Position numbers and translations under genes: made by a program. From contig CALWBZ010000022.1 in assembly GCA_944376225.1 (NCBI GenBank), forward strand, positions 1-49,239: DNA of 49,239 nt, read 5' to 3'. This document shows, piece after piece, positions 33,451-41,713 of the stretch. The DNA is from an uncultured Clostridia bacterium. Lineage in GTDB: Bacteria > Bacillota > Clostridia > Lachnospirales > Bianqueaceae. Positions within the stretch are counted from its first letter, which is position 1. The number at the start of each line of letters is the position of its first letter. The notes beneath the pieces are model-generated. The model made no database searches and was not told the DNA's origin. It saw only the letters and a program-made list of their open reading frames with translations.

Positions 33451-34413
33451 GTGATCACACAAACAGTACAGGAAACGACAAAATCCCCTCGAAAACAGGG
33501 ACGAAAACGCAGCTTATGGAGACGGAACGCGATTCGCAACGCGGACCTCTATCTCTTTCTCCTGCCCACCCTGATTTATTTCGCGGTCTTTCACTACGCG
33601 CCCATGTATGGGCTGCAAATCGCCTTCAAAGATTTTAAGGCGACCAAGGGCATATGGGGAAGCGAATGGGTCGGGTTCGAGCATTTCATCCGTTTCTTCC
33701 ATTCCGCCCAGTTCTGGGACATTCTGTTAAACACCGTCATTCTCAGTCTGGAGAGTCTGGTTCTTGGCTTCTTCCCGCCCATCATTCTCGCGCTGATGTT
33801 GAATCAGGTGGAAAACCAGAAGTTCAAGAAGATCGTACAGGGCGTGACCTATGCCCCCCACTTCATCTCCACGGTGGTCATGGTCAGCCTGCTCTATTGT
33901 CTGCTGTCCACGAGAAACGGTATCGTGAACCGCATCATTGAAATGCTGGGCGGCACGGCGGTGCCCTTTATGCGGGACGCGGAGTATTTCCGAGGCACCT
34001 ATATCGTCTCGGGGATCTGGCAGGGAATGGGCTTTTCGGCCATCATCTACATCGCGGCCCTGGCGGGCATCAGCGCGGAGCTGCACGAGGCGGCGATCAT
34101 CGACGGGGCCAACAAGGTGCAGCGGATCTGGCATATCGACATTCCCGGGATCCTGCCCACCATCACGATCCTTTTGATCATGCGCTCCGGCAGCATCATG
34201 AGCGTCGGGTTCGAGAAGGTCTTCCTCATGCAGACCTCTCTGAATCTAAAGCGATCCCAAGTGATTTCTACATATGTATACCAGGTCGGACTGGTGGACG
34301 CGGACTTCAGTTTCTCCGCGGCCGTCGGATTCTTTAATTCGATCGTCAATTTTATTATGATCATGTTCGTGAATTTCATCTCCGGCAAGGTCAGCGAAAC
34401 CAGTCTATGGTAA
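33451..34413 (+). CDS. ABC transporter permease, LplB/YtcP-type carbohydrate importer
   Basis: The 320-residue product starts at GTG with AAGGAGG upstream. It has six membrane spans and the permease EAA-type loop EAAIIDGANKVQRIWHIDIP that contacts the ATPase. The basic N-terminus (KSPRKQGRKRSLWRR) and YFAVFHYAPMYGLQIAFKDF are typical of the LplB-like branch for oligosaccharide uptake. It is the first gene of a three-gene importer operon (second permease, then solute-binding lipoprotein). No ATPase gene is present. Confidence 0.93.
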   Translation: MITQTVQETTKSPRKQGRKRSLWRRNAIRNADLYLFLLPTLIYFAVFHYAPMYGLQIAFKDFKATKGIWGSEWVGFEHFIRFFHSAQFWDILLNTVILSLESLVLGFFPPIILALMLNQVENQKFKKIVQGVTYAPHFISTVVMVSLLYCLLSTRNGIVNRIIEMLGGTAVPFMRDAEYFRGTYIVSGIWQGMGFSAIIYIAALAGISAELHEAAIIDGANKVQRIWHIDIPGILPTITILLIMRSGSIMSVGFEKVFLMQTSLNLKRSQVISTYVYQVGLVDADFSFSAAVGFFNSIVNFIMIMFVNFISGKVSETSLW

Positions 34414-34425
34414 GGGGGGAGTCAG

Positions 34426-35310
34426 ATGGCCATTGGAAAGACAAAAGGAGATAAGATCTTTAATTTCATCAATTATACGCTGCTTTCTTTGCTGGCGCTG
34501 TCCTTCATCTATGTCTTGATCTTCGTCATCAGCGCCTCCTTCAGCTCTCCCACCGCGGTCTATAGCGGCAAGGTGGTGCTGTGGCCCGTGGATGTGACGC
34601 TGGAAGGGTATGAACGGGTTTTCAGGGAGTCGAAGGTATGGATCGGATACCGCAATACCGTCTTCTATACGCTGGTGGGTACGCTTCTGAGCGTGGCCTT
34701 GACCACGACGTCGGCCTACGCCCTTTCCCGAAAGGATCTTCCGGGGCGAGGTGTGGTCACGGGACTTTTGGTTTTCACCATGTTCTTCAGCGGCGGTCTA
34801 ATCCCCACCTATCTGATCATCCGGGATCTAAACCTGTTAGATAGCATGTGGGCGGTCATCCTGCCCAGCTGCGTGAGCATGAGCAACATCATTATCGCGA
34901 GGACTTTCTTCGCGAACTCGATACCCATCGATCTGTTGGAGGCGGCGCAGCTAGACGGATGCAGCAACAGCCGGTACTTCTTCAGCATCGTATTGCCCCT
35001 GTCCCAAGCCATTATCGCGGTACTCTGTCTGTATTATGCCGTGGGGTATTGGAACCAGTATTTCAATGCCATGATCTATTTGAAGGATCGGGAAAAATAC
35101 ACCCTGCAGCTGATTCTCAGGGAGATCCTGATCGAGGCCCAGGCCAGCGAGGCCATGACGGACAACCTGGAGGCGGCCCAGCTGCAAGAGGTATCGGAAG
35201 TCTTAAAATACGCGCTGATCATCGTGGCCAGCGTCCCTATGCTGATCATCTATCCCTTTGTGCAGAAGTATTTCGTCAAGGGCGTGATGATCGGATCGTT
35301 AAAGGGATAA
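34426..35310 (+). CDS. ABC transporter permease, LplC-type carbohydrate importer
   Basis: The 294-residue product is the second permease of the importer, with six membrane spans and the EAA loop EAAQLDGCSNSRYFFSIVLP. FSGGLIPTYLIIRDLNLLDS is a usual conserved segment of this subfamily. GGGGGGAG lies before the ATG, 12 bases after the first permease gene. It would form a heterodimer with that protein and use a shared ATPase of the MsmX type encoded elsewhere (family knowledge). Confidence 0.93.
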   Translation: MAIGKTKGDKIFNFINYTLLSLLALSFIYVLIFVISASFSSPTAVYSGKVVLWPVDVTLEGYERVFRESKVWIGYRNTVFYTLVGTLLSVALTTTSAYALSRKDLPGRGVVTGLLVFTMFFSGGLIPTYLIIRDLNLLDSMWAVILPSCVSMSNIIIARTFFANSIPIDLLEAAQLDGCSNSRYFFSIVLPLSQAIIAVLCLYYAVGYWNQYFNAMIYLKDREKYTLQLILREILIEAQASEAMTDNLEAAQLQEVSEVLKYALIIVASVPMLIIYPFVQKYFVKGVMIGSLKG

Positions 35311-35368
35311 TCCCCACGGCCAAAGTGGGATTATTATAAAAATCCATTATAAAGGAGGAAGAACTATC

Positions 35369-37039
35369 ATGCTGAGAAAGAGTGTTACGTGGATGCTGGT
35401 CGTACTGCTGCTGTTAGGGACGCTCGCGGGCTGCAGCGGCGGAGGAAACGAATCGTCCGCGCAGAGTACGGGAGGGTCATCCGGTACGGAGAAGCCCGAG
35501 GATTCCGCGGGAGAGGATCTGCCGGAGAACCTGGCGGTTCTGAATACGGAGTCGGATTATCCCGTCGTCAACACCCCGATCACGCTAACCCTTATGGGGT
35601 CCCGCAGCGGGTCCCAGGGAGAATGGGAGGATCTGAAATTTTTCAAGAAATGGCAGGAACTGACGGGCATCACGTTGGATATGGACGCCGTCTTGTCGGA
35701 TAACTGGGCCACGCAGAAGAACCTGGCCTTTGCCAGTAATACCCTGCCGGATCTTTTCTACGCGGGAAGTTTCTCCACCGCGGAGGAACTGGATTACGGA
35801 GACGATCAGAAGATGCTTTTAGACATCTCCGGTTTGATCGATACCTATTGTCCGAATCTGACCGCTGTATTGGAAAAGAATCCTACGGTGCGGAGCAGTA
35901 TCACCACTCCCTCGGGAGCAGTCTACTGCCTGCCCTACATCAACGACATGGACCGAGACCTGACCACCAAGTATTGGATCAATGCCACTTGGATCGAGCA
36001 GTTGGGGATGGAGACGCCTACGACGGCGGACGAACTGTATGCCATCCTGGAGGGTTTCCGGGATCAGGATATGAACGGGAACGGAGATACCACCGACGAG
36101 ATCCCCTTCTCTTGGTCTAAGGGTATCGAGAACTTCTACAAGACCACATCCTGGTTCGGCGCTACCTTTGATACGAGCACGATGATGGGATATGAGGACG
36201 ACGGCACGGTGTTCTACGGGCCGTTCACGGACGCGTTCAAGCAGATGGTACAGTGGTTTGCCAACGCCTGGGCGGATGGGCTTCTGGACAGCGAGATCTT
36301 TGAGCAGGACGGAAACCAGCTGAAGGCGAAGGGTCAGGGCGAAGAGCTGATCCTGGGCGCGTTCACTTCCGCGGGCCCCTATATCACCCTCCCGACAGAG
36401 TATAATGAGGATTATATCGCGATTCCGGCCCTTACGGCGGATAACGGCAAGCAGGAATGGTTCCGGACCAGCGGTCTGAAGAGGGGAACTTTCGCGATTA
36501 CCACCGGCTGTCAGTATCCGGAGGCTGCCCTTCGTATGGTGGACTGGGTCTACGGCAAGGAAGGCGCGCTGTATCAAATGCGCGGAGAGGCCGGCGTGGA
36601 CTTCGTCTATCAGGACGAGAACGAGGAGACCTGCGTCGTACAGTGGCCGGAAGGGTATGATAACTTCGAGACTTACCGGGCCAAGGAGATCACGCCCAAT
36701 TCCGGTTCCAGCACGCCGGGTATCGGCGGCGGAACGCTGCCCCAGGTGGTGAATCCCCTGAACGACTGGATCAACCTTCAGGTAGAGACCCAGCTGAAGC
36801 CTTACTGGAAGCTGGCGTTCCCGGACGTATACCTGTCTCCGGACGATACGGAGAAAGCGGCGTCGATCCTGGCGGATCTTAAAAACTATCTGGAGATCGC
36901 CGTGGGAGAATTCATCACGGGCAAACGTGATGTGGACGCGGATTGGGACAGCATGATCGCCGAGCTGGAAAGCATGGGCGCCAAGGACTATGTGGCCATC
37001 TATCAGGAGGCCTACACGAGCTGGGCGTCGAATAGTTAA
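35369..37039 (+). CDS. Carbohydrate ABC transporter substrate-binding lipoprotein
   Basis: The 556-residue product has a lipoprotein signal peptide (lipobox LAGC near residue 21), a Ser/Gly-rich linker, and a large extracellular solute-binding domain of the LplA type. DMNGNGDTTDEIPFSW at about 230 is a calcium-loop-like motif common in this group, and FASNTLPDLFYAG is the usual early signature. The operon with two permeases shows it delivers an oligosaccharide; which one is unknown. A terminator follows. Confidence 0.92.
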   Translation: MLRKSVTWMLVVLLLLGTLAGCSGGGNESSAQSTGGSSGTEKPEDSAGEDLPENLAVLNTESDYPVVNTPITLTLMGSRSGSQGEWEDLKFFKKWQELTGITLDMDAVLSDNWATQKNLAFASNTLPDLFYAGSFSTAEELDYGDDQKMLLDISGLIDTYCPNLTAVLEKNPTVRSSITTPSGAVYCLPYINDMDRDLTTKYWINATWIEQLGMETPTTADELYAILEGFRDQDMNGNGDTTDEIPFSWSKGIENFYKTTSWFGATFDTSTMMGYEDDGTVFYGPFTDAFKQMVQWFANAWADGLLDSEIFEQDGNQLKAKGQGEELILGAFTSAGPYITLPTEYNEDYIAIPALTADNGKQEWFRTSGLKRGTFAITTGCQYPEAALRMVDWVYGKEGALYQMRGEAGVDFVYQDENEETCVVQWPEGYDNFETYRAKEITPNSGSSTPGIGGGTLPQVVNPLNDWINLQVETQLKPYWKLAFPDVYLSPDDTEKAASILADLKNYLEIAVGEFITGKRDVDADWDSMIAELESMGAKDYVAIYQEAYTSWASNS

Positions 37040-37069
37040 GTCGATCTGAAACAAACAAATAATAAGAAA

Positions 37070-37115
37070 GAGGCTCTGTGCAAACGGCAATGCCGCGCGC
37101 ACAGGGCTTTTTTTA
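37070..37115 (+). terminator. Terminator of the sugar importer operon
   Basis: GCTCTGTGC pairs with GCGCACAGGGC (one bulge) around an inner CGGCA/TGCCG hairpin, followed by TTTTTTT. Confidence 0.8.
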
Positions 37116-37169
37116 TGGATCGAGGATATTATGGCCGTATCGAGGGAAAATAAATATAGGCGCAATATC

Positions 37170-37234
37170 TTCACGGGATTTTACATGGATTTTACAAAGA
37201 GGGGAATACAGATTTTACAAGACTCTCTTATACT
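37170..37234 (+). promoter_or_regulatory. Pho-box-like repeats and -10 element before pstS
   Basis: TTTACA is repeated at 37180, 37191 and 37214, with a weaker TTCACG at 37170. Spacing is about 10-11 bases, or two turns in one case. TATACT at 37229-37234 serves as -10 and there is no -35 box at 17 bases. This fits an activator-dependent promoter with PhoP boxes (TTAACA-like with 11-base period in Bacillus). Confidence 0.65.
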
Positions 37235-37276
37235 AATCCCGTAAGTTCAAAATAAGCAATAGAGGAGAAATGCAAG

Positions 37277-38233
37277 ATGAAAAAGATGATTTCATGGATG
37301 CTTGGTTTGATGATGATTGCAGCCGGTCTGGCCGGCTGTGCATCCGAGGGAAACAGTTCCGGCGCGGAGGCCAGTTACGGATCGAACAGCAGCGCGGCAC
37401 AGGAGAGCAGTGCGGCGCAGGAGAGCAGTACCGCGCAGGAGAGCAGCGTCCAGACGGCCGGTATGAGCGGAGCGATCTCCGTGATCTCCCGTGAGGACGG
37501 ATCCGGTACGCGCAGCGCCTTTATCGAACTGATGGGAATCGAGCAGGACGATGTGGATATGACCACGGATCTGGCGGAGATTACCAACAGCACCGCCGTC
37601 ATGATGACGACGGTAGCGGGAAATAAGCAGGCTATCGGATATGTATCCTTGGGGTCTTTAGACGAGTCCCAGGTGAAGGCTTTACAGGTAAACGGCGTCA
37701 AAGCTTCCGCGGAGGCGGTAAAGGACGGTTCCTACAGCGTGTCGAGACCCTTTAACATCGCCACGATGGGAGAGGCGGAAGGCCTCGCGGCGGACTTTAT
37801 CAGCTTCATCATGAGCGAGGAAGGCCAGGCCGTAGTAGAGGAGAACGGTTACATCAGCCAGGGCAATACCGGCGCCTTTAACGGGACGATGCCGGAGGGG
37901 CAGATCACCGTTGGCGGATCTTCTTCCGTCATGCCGGTGATGGAGAAACTGGCGGAGGCCTATCAGGCGCTGAATACGAAGGCCACCATCCAGCTGCAGC
38001 AGAGCGACTCCACCACGGGAATGAACTCCGTCATCGATGGATCTTATGACATCGGCATGGCTTCCCGTGAGGTGAAGGACAGCGAACTGGAAGCGGGTCT
38101 TCAGAATACGGTGATTGCCCTAGACGGTATCGCGGTCATCGTAAACCTGGAAAATCCCGTTGACAGCCTGACCAGCGAGCAGATCATGCAGATCTACACC
38201 GGAGAGGTCGAGCAGTGGGAGGACCTGCAATAA
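37277..38233 (+). CDS. pstS: Phosphate-binding lipoprotein PstS, lobes in swapped order
   Basis: The 318-residue product has a lipoprotein signal (lipobox LAGC), a linker with a repeated AQESS motif (about residues 39-56), then a phosphate-binding domain. ISREDGSGTRSAFIEL, normally in the second half of PstS, comes first, followed by NSTAVMMTTVAGNKQAIGYV and the FISFIMSEEGQAVVEENGYI segment. ITVGGSSSVMPVMEKLAEAY, normally at the start, comes after it, and the protein ends in IYTGEVEQWEDLQ, normally the middle. This is a circular permutation of the usual order. It heads the pstSCAB-phoU operon behind a Pho-box-like promoter. Confidence 0.9.
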   Translation: MKKMISWMLGLMMIAAGLAGCASEGNSSGAEASYGSNSSAAQESSAAQESSTAQESSVQTAGMSGAISVISREDGSGTRSAFIELMGIEQDDVDMTTDLAEITNSTAVMMTTVAGNKQAIGYVSLGSLDESQVKALQVNGVKASAEAVKDGSYSVSRPFNIATMGEAEGLAADFISFIMSEEGQAVVEENGYISQGNTGAFNGTMPEGQITVGGSSSVMPVMEKLAEAYQALNTKATIQLQQSDSTTGMNSVIDGSYDIGMASREVKDSELEAGLQNTVIALDGIAVIVNLENPVDSLTSEQIMQIYTGEVEQWEDLQ

Positions 38234-38269
38234 TCCAAAGCTTCAAATCTATGAAAGAGGAGCTTCCGA

Positions 38270-39121
38270 ATGAAAAACTTTAGAGAATTACTGATGCATG
38301 TGGTCTTTTTCCTGACCGCATGCATCTCCATACTGGCGGTGATCCTGATCTGTGTGTTCCTGTTCGCCAACGGCGTTCCGGCAATGCAAGAGATCGGTTT
38401 TCTTGACTTTCTATGCGGAATGCGGTGGAAGCCGGGACAGGATCTATACGGGATCTTTCCTATGATTATCGGCAGCATTTACGTTACGGCAGGCGCTATC
38501 ATCGTGGGAGTTCCCATAGGACTCCTCTGCGCCATCTTCATGGCCAGATTCTGTCCCCCCAGACTCCACCGTATTCTGAAACCGGCTGTGGATCTTCTGG
38601 CGGGGATTCCGTCGATCGTATACGGATTCTTTGGGCTGGTGGTTATCGTTCCCTGGATTCAGCAGCTGACCGGCACCGGTGGTAAAAACGTGCTGACCGC
38701 TTCTATTATGCTGGGTATCATGATTCTGCCCACGATCATCAGCGTGTCCGAATCGGCGCTCAGGGCCGTGGACAACAGCTATTATGAGGGAGCGCTGGCG
38801 TTGGGGGCCACCCATGAGCGCAGTGTCTTTAAGGTCGTGCTGCCCGCCGCCAGTTCCGGCGTATTGGCCGGTGTGATACTGGGAATTGGCCGCGCCATCG
38901 GAGAAGCAATGGCGGTCAGCATGGTCGCGGGAAATCAGCCCATCATCCCGGACAGCATCCTGTCCGGCGTCAGAACCCTGACCGCCAACATCGTCCTGGA
39001 AATGGGATACGCGGCCGATCTGCACCGGGAAGCGCTGATCGCGACGGCAGTGGTCCTGTTCGTGTTCATCTTGATTATTAACCTTTCCTTCTCGGCGATC
39101 AAAAGGAGGAAGAAACAATGA
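38270..39121 (+). CDS. pstC: Phosphate ABC transporter permease PstC
   Basis: The 283-residue membrane protein has six spans and typical PstC segments: [40 protein letters not shown], and LGATHERSVFKVVLPAASSG in the ATPase-contact loop. It forms the channel with PstA for high-affinity phosphate uptake. A GAGGAG site lies in the 36-base gap after pstS. Its stop overlaps the pstA start (ATGA). Confidence 0.95.
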   Translation: MKNFRELLMHVVFFLTACISILAVILICVFLFANGVPAMQEIGFLDFLCGMRWKPGQDLYGIFPMIIGSIYVTAGAIIVGVPIGLLCAIFMARFCPPRLHRILKPAVDLLAGIPSIVYGFFGLVVIVPWIQQLTGTGGKNVLTASIMLGIMILPTIISVSESALRAVDNSYYEGALALGATHERSVFKVVLPAASSGVLAGVILGIGRAIGEAMAVSMVAGNQPIIPDSILSGVRTLTANIVLEMGYAADLHREALIATAVVLFVFILIINLSFSAIKRRKKQ

Positions 39122-39999
39122 AAACGGCGCAGAGCATAAATTACCAGACTTTGGGAGATAAGATGCGGTATTATAAGAAGCATCCCTTCTCCCTGTTAGC
39201 GGCCATACTGGTTGGGCTGGCGGCATTGATCACCGTATGCGTGCTGTTTCTGCTGGTGGGGTATATCTTGATCCAGGGGATCCCCAATATCACGCCGGAT
39301 CTGTTCGCCTGGAAATACACGAGCGATAACGTATCCATGATGCCGGCGATCATCAATACCCTCACGATGACGGGAATCACCCTGATCATCGCGGTTCCCG
39401 TCGGCGTTTTTTCCGCGATCTATCTGGTGGAATACGCCAAGCGGGGCAACAAGATTGTCGGCCTTGTGCGAATGACGACGGAGACCCTGGCGGGGATTCC
39501 TTCTATTGTATTTGGCCTGTTCGGATATTTGATCTTCGTCATCGCCATGAAATTCGGCCTTTCCATGATGTCCGGCGCGCTGACGCTGGCGATCATGGTG
39601 CTTCCCACGATCATGCGGACGACGGAGGAAGCGTTGAAAGCCGTTCCCGATAGTTACAGGGAGGGCAGTTTCGGCCTGGGAGCGGGGAGGCTCCGCACCG
39701 TGTTTCGGGTCATATTGCCGTCGGCGGTCCCGGGAATCCTGTCCGGCGTGATTCTATCCATCGGGCGTATCGTGGGAGAGACGGCGGCCCTGATCTATAC
39801 ATCGGGCACCGTGGCGGGGATTCCGGATAATCTGATGGGGTCGGGACGCACCCTGTCCGTCCATATGTACGCGTTATTGTCGGAGGGGCTGCACACGGAA
39901 GAAGCCTATGCCACAGCCGTCGTGCTCTTGATCATGGTCATTTTGATCAACGCGCTGTCCGGTTTTGCGGCTAAAAAAATTCAGTCCAATAAAGGATGA
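39118..39999 (+). CDS. pstA: Phosphate ABC transporter permease PstA
   Basis: The 293-residue product is the second Pst permease. [36 protein letters not shown] and [20 protein letters not shown] are its characteristic segments. It starts within the pstC stop codon, so translation is coupled, and pstB follows 10 bases after its stop. Confidence 0.95.
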   Translation: MKTAQSINYQTLGDKMRYYKKHPFSLLAAILVGLAALITVCVLFLLVGYILIQGIPNITPDLFAWKYTSDNVSMMPAIINTLTMTGITLIIAVPVGVFSAIYLVEYAKRGNKIVGLVRMTTETLAGIPSIVFGLFGYLIFVIAMKFGLSMMSGALTLAIMVLPTIMRTTEEALKAVPDSYREGSFGLGAGRLRTVFRVILPSAVPGILSGVILSIGRIVGETAALIYTSGTVAGIPDNLMGSGRTLSVHMYALLSEGLHTEEAYATAVVLLIMVILINALSGFAAKKIQSNKG

Positions 40000-40009
40000 G
40001 GATACACGC

Positions 40010-40759
40010 ATGGATAAATTTACAATCAATCACCTGGAATTATGGTATAATGATTTTAAGGCCCTGAAGGGGATCAGCATGAGGATTCCCGAGAAAGAAA
40101 TCACGGCCTTTATCGGGCCCTCCGGCTGCGGAAAATCTACGCTTCTGAAGACGCTCAACCGCATGAACGACCTGGTAGAGGGTTGTCGGATCACGGGAGA
40201 GATTCTGCTGAACGAGGAGAATATCTATAAAGGAATGGATGTCAGCCTGCTGCGAAAGAGAGTGGGTATGGTGTTTCAGAAGCCGAATCCCTTCCCGATG
40301 AGCGTGTACGACAATATCGCCTTCGGTCCGAGGACTCACGGGATCCGGTCCAAGTCCAAGCTGGATCAGATCGTGGAGGAGTCTTTGCGGAACGCCGCGA
40401 TCTGGGATGAGGTAAAGGATCGACTGAAAAAGAGCGCCCTGGGCTTATCCGGTGGTCAGCAGCAGCGTCTGTGTATCGCCCGGGCGCTGGCGGTCAAGCC
40501 TGAGGTACTCTTGATGGATGAGCCCACCTCGGCCCTGGATCCGATCTCCACCTCGAAGATCGAAGACCTGGCGGTGCAGCTTAAGAAGGATTATACCATC
40601 GTTATGGTAACCCATAATATGCAGCAGGCAGCCCGTATTTCGGATAAAACCGCGTTTTTCCTGCTCGGTGAAGTGGTGGAATTTGGAGAGACGAATCAGA
40701 TCTTCAGCATGCCGAAGGATCCGCGGACAGAAGAATATATCACAGGGAGGTTCGGTTAA
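40010..40759 (+). CDS. pstB: Phosphate ABC transporter ATPase PstB
   Basis: The 249-residue product powers phosphate import. Walker A is [19 protein letters not shown], the signature is [19 protein letters not shown], and Walker B is [34 protein letters not shown] (Q-loop) is specific to PstB. The ATG at 40010 has AAAGGATGAGG upstream; an in-frame ATG at 39965 lies inside pstA. Its TAA shares one base with the phoU ATG. Confidence 0.97.
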   Translation: MDKFTINHLELWYNDFKALKGISMRIPEKEITAFIGPSGCGKSTLLKTLNRMNDLVEGCRITGEILLNEENIYKGMDVSLLRKRVGMVFQKPNPFPMSVYDNIAFGPRTHGIRSKSKLDQIVEESLRNAAIWDEVKDRLKKSALGLSGGQQQRLCIARALAVKPEVLLMDEPTSALDPISTSKIEDLAVQLKKDYTIVMVTHNMQQAARISDKTAFFLLGEVVEFGETNQIFSMPKDPRTEEYITGRFG

Positions 40760-41436
40760 TGCGAGATCGATTTATGGGACAGCTCAAGGAGCTGCATGAA
40801 AACATGATTCAGATGGGAAACCTGTGCGAGGAGGCGATCTCCGCCGCGGCGGCTTCTCTGATGGAGCGCAATCCCCAGCAGCGCGTCAAGGCCTATCAGT
40901 CGGACGAGCAGATCGACAGGCTGGAACGAAAGGTCGAGAATCTATGTTTACAGCTGCTTTTGCAGCAGCAGCCCGTAGCCAAGGATCTGCGGGTGATTTC
41001 CTCCGCCCTCAAGATGATTTCCGATATGGAAAGAATCGGCGACCAGGCGGCGGATATCGCGGAACTGGCCAAGTATGTGGCGACAAGCCATCTTCCCAGC
41101 AAAGAACATCTGCAGACAATGGCCAAGGAAACGGTGCAGATGGTGAACGAGAGCATCTCCGCGTTTGTAGAGAACGATCTGGAGAAAGCGGGAAGAGTCA
41201 TCGAACAGGACGATCGTGTGGACGATCTTTTCGATCAGATTCGGATGGAACTGCCTAATATGATGGCCAGGGGCGAGGCGGAGGCCAGAGAGGGACTGGA
41301 TATCCTGATGGCGGGAAAATACCTGGAAAGAATCGGCGACCACGCCGTGAACATCGCCGAATGGGTAGAATACTCGATTACGGGTGTGCATAAGAGCCAT
41401 GAACATCAGCTCTGGGAAGCAGAAACAAAAGAGTAA
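40759..41436 (+). CDS. phoU: Phosphate regulator PhoU
   Basis: The 225-residue product is a two-repeat helical protein with the PhoU metal-binding pattern: SALKMISDMERIGDQAADIA in the first repeat and MAGKYLERIGDHAVNIAEWV in the second. PhoU links the Pst transporter to the phosphate-sensing kinase and damps the Pho response. It ends the pst operon, and a terminator follows. No phoR/phoB pair is adjacent. Confidence 0.95.
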   Translation: MRDRFMGQLKELHENMIQMGNLCEEAISAAAASLMERNPQQRVKAYQSDEQIDRLERKVENLCLQLLLQQQPVAKDLRVISSALKMISDMERIGDQAADIAELAKYVATSHLPSKEHLQTMAKETVQMVNESISAFVENDLEKAGRVIEQDDRVDDLFDQIRMELPNMMARGEAEAREGLDILMAGKYLERIGDHAVNIAEWVEYSITGVHKSHEHQLWEAETKE

Positions 41437-41454
41437 TGTTCTTGCCTACGATTC

Positions 41455-41496
41455 CAAAAAAATCGGGAATGACTTTTTAAGCATTCCCGATTTTTT
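41455..41496. terminator. Terminator of the pst operon
   Basis: AAAAATCGGGAATG (ending 41471) pairs with CATTCCCGATTTTTT (41482-41496); it works in both directions. Confidence 0.85.
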
Positions 41497-41506
41497 AGTT
41501 TGCGTG

Positions 41507-41623
41507 TTACAATGCGCTTTCAATGTCGCTGGTCGTTACCAGAGCATTTTTTTGCAGATACTGGATTGCTTTTAAGGCGTACTGATGCGCGTCAACCGCC
41601 GTTTTGTGATGAGGTACTCCCCC
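41507..41623 (-). pseudogene. Possible remnant of a minus-strand gene (3' end only)
   Basis: A 38-codon frame without a start codon ends in a clean stop: GGVPHHKTAVDAHQYALKAI then QYLQKNALVTTSDIESAL. Its composition looks coding. Just upstream a TGA interrupts it, and another frame reads FYAELTYPIEGEYLIT, so a larger gene may have been broken here. I do not recognise the family. It may be chance. Confidence 0.3.
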
Positions 41624-41662
41624 TCAATCGGGTAAGTCAATTCCGCATAGAAGGAAACGAGC

Positions 41663-41690
41663 TTGTTTTTTCGTTGAAATCGTGTATAAT
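41663..41690 (+). promoter_or_regulatory. Promoter of the M32 carboxypeptidase gene
   Basis: TTGTTT at 41663-41668 and TATAAT at 41685-41690, 16 bases apart. Confidence 0.7.
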
Positions 41691-41713
41691 CAAGAGTGGA
41701 GGGAGTGTTAAAC

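Noticed and set aside
35819-37174. 451-codon open frame antisense to the sugar-binding lipoprotein
   Set aside because: It is the complement of a clear lipoprotein gene, spans that gene's terminator, and has no ribosome binding site.
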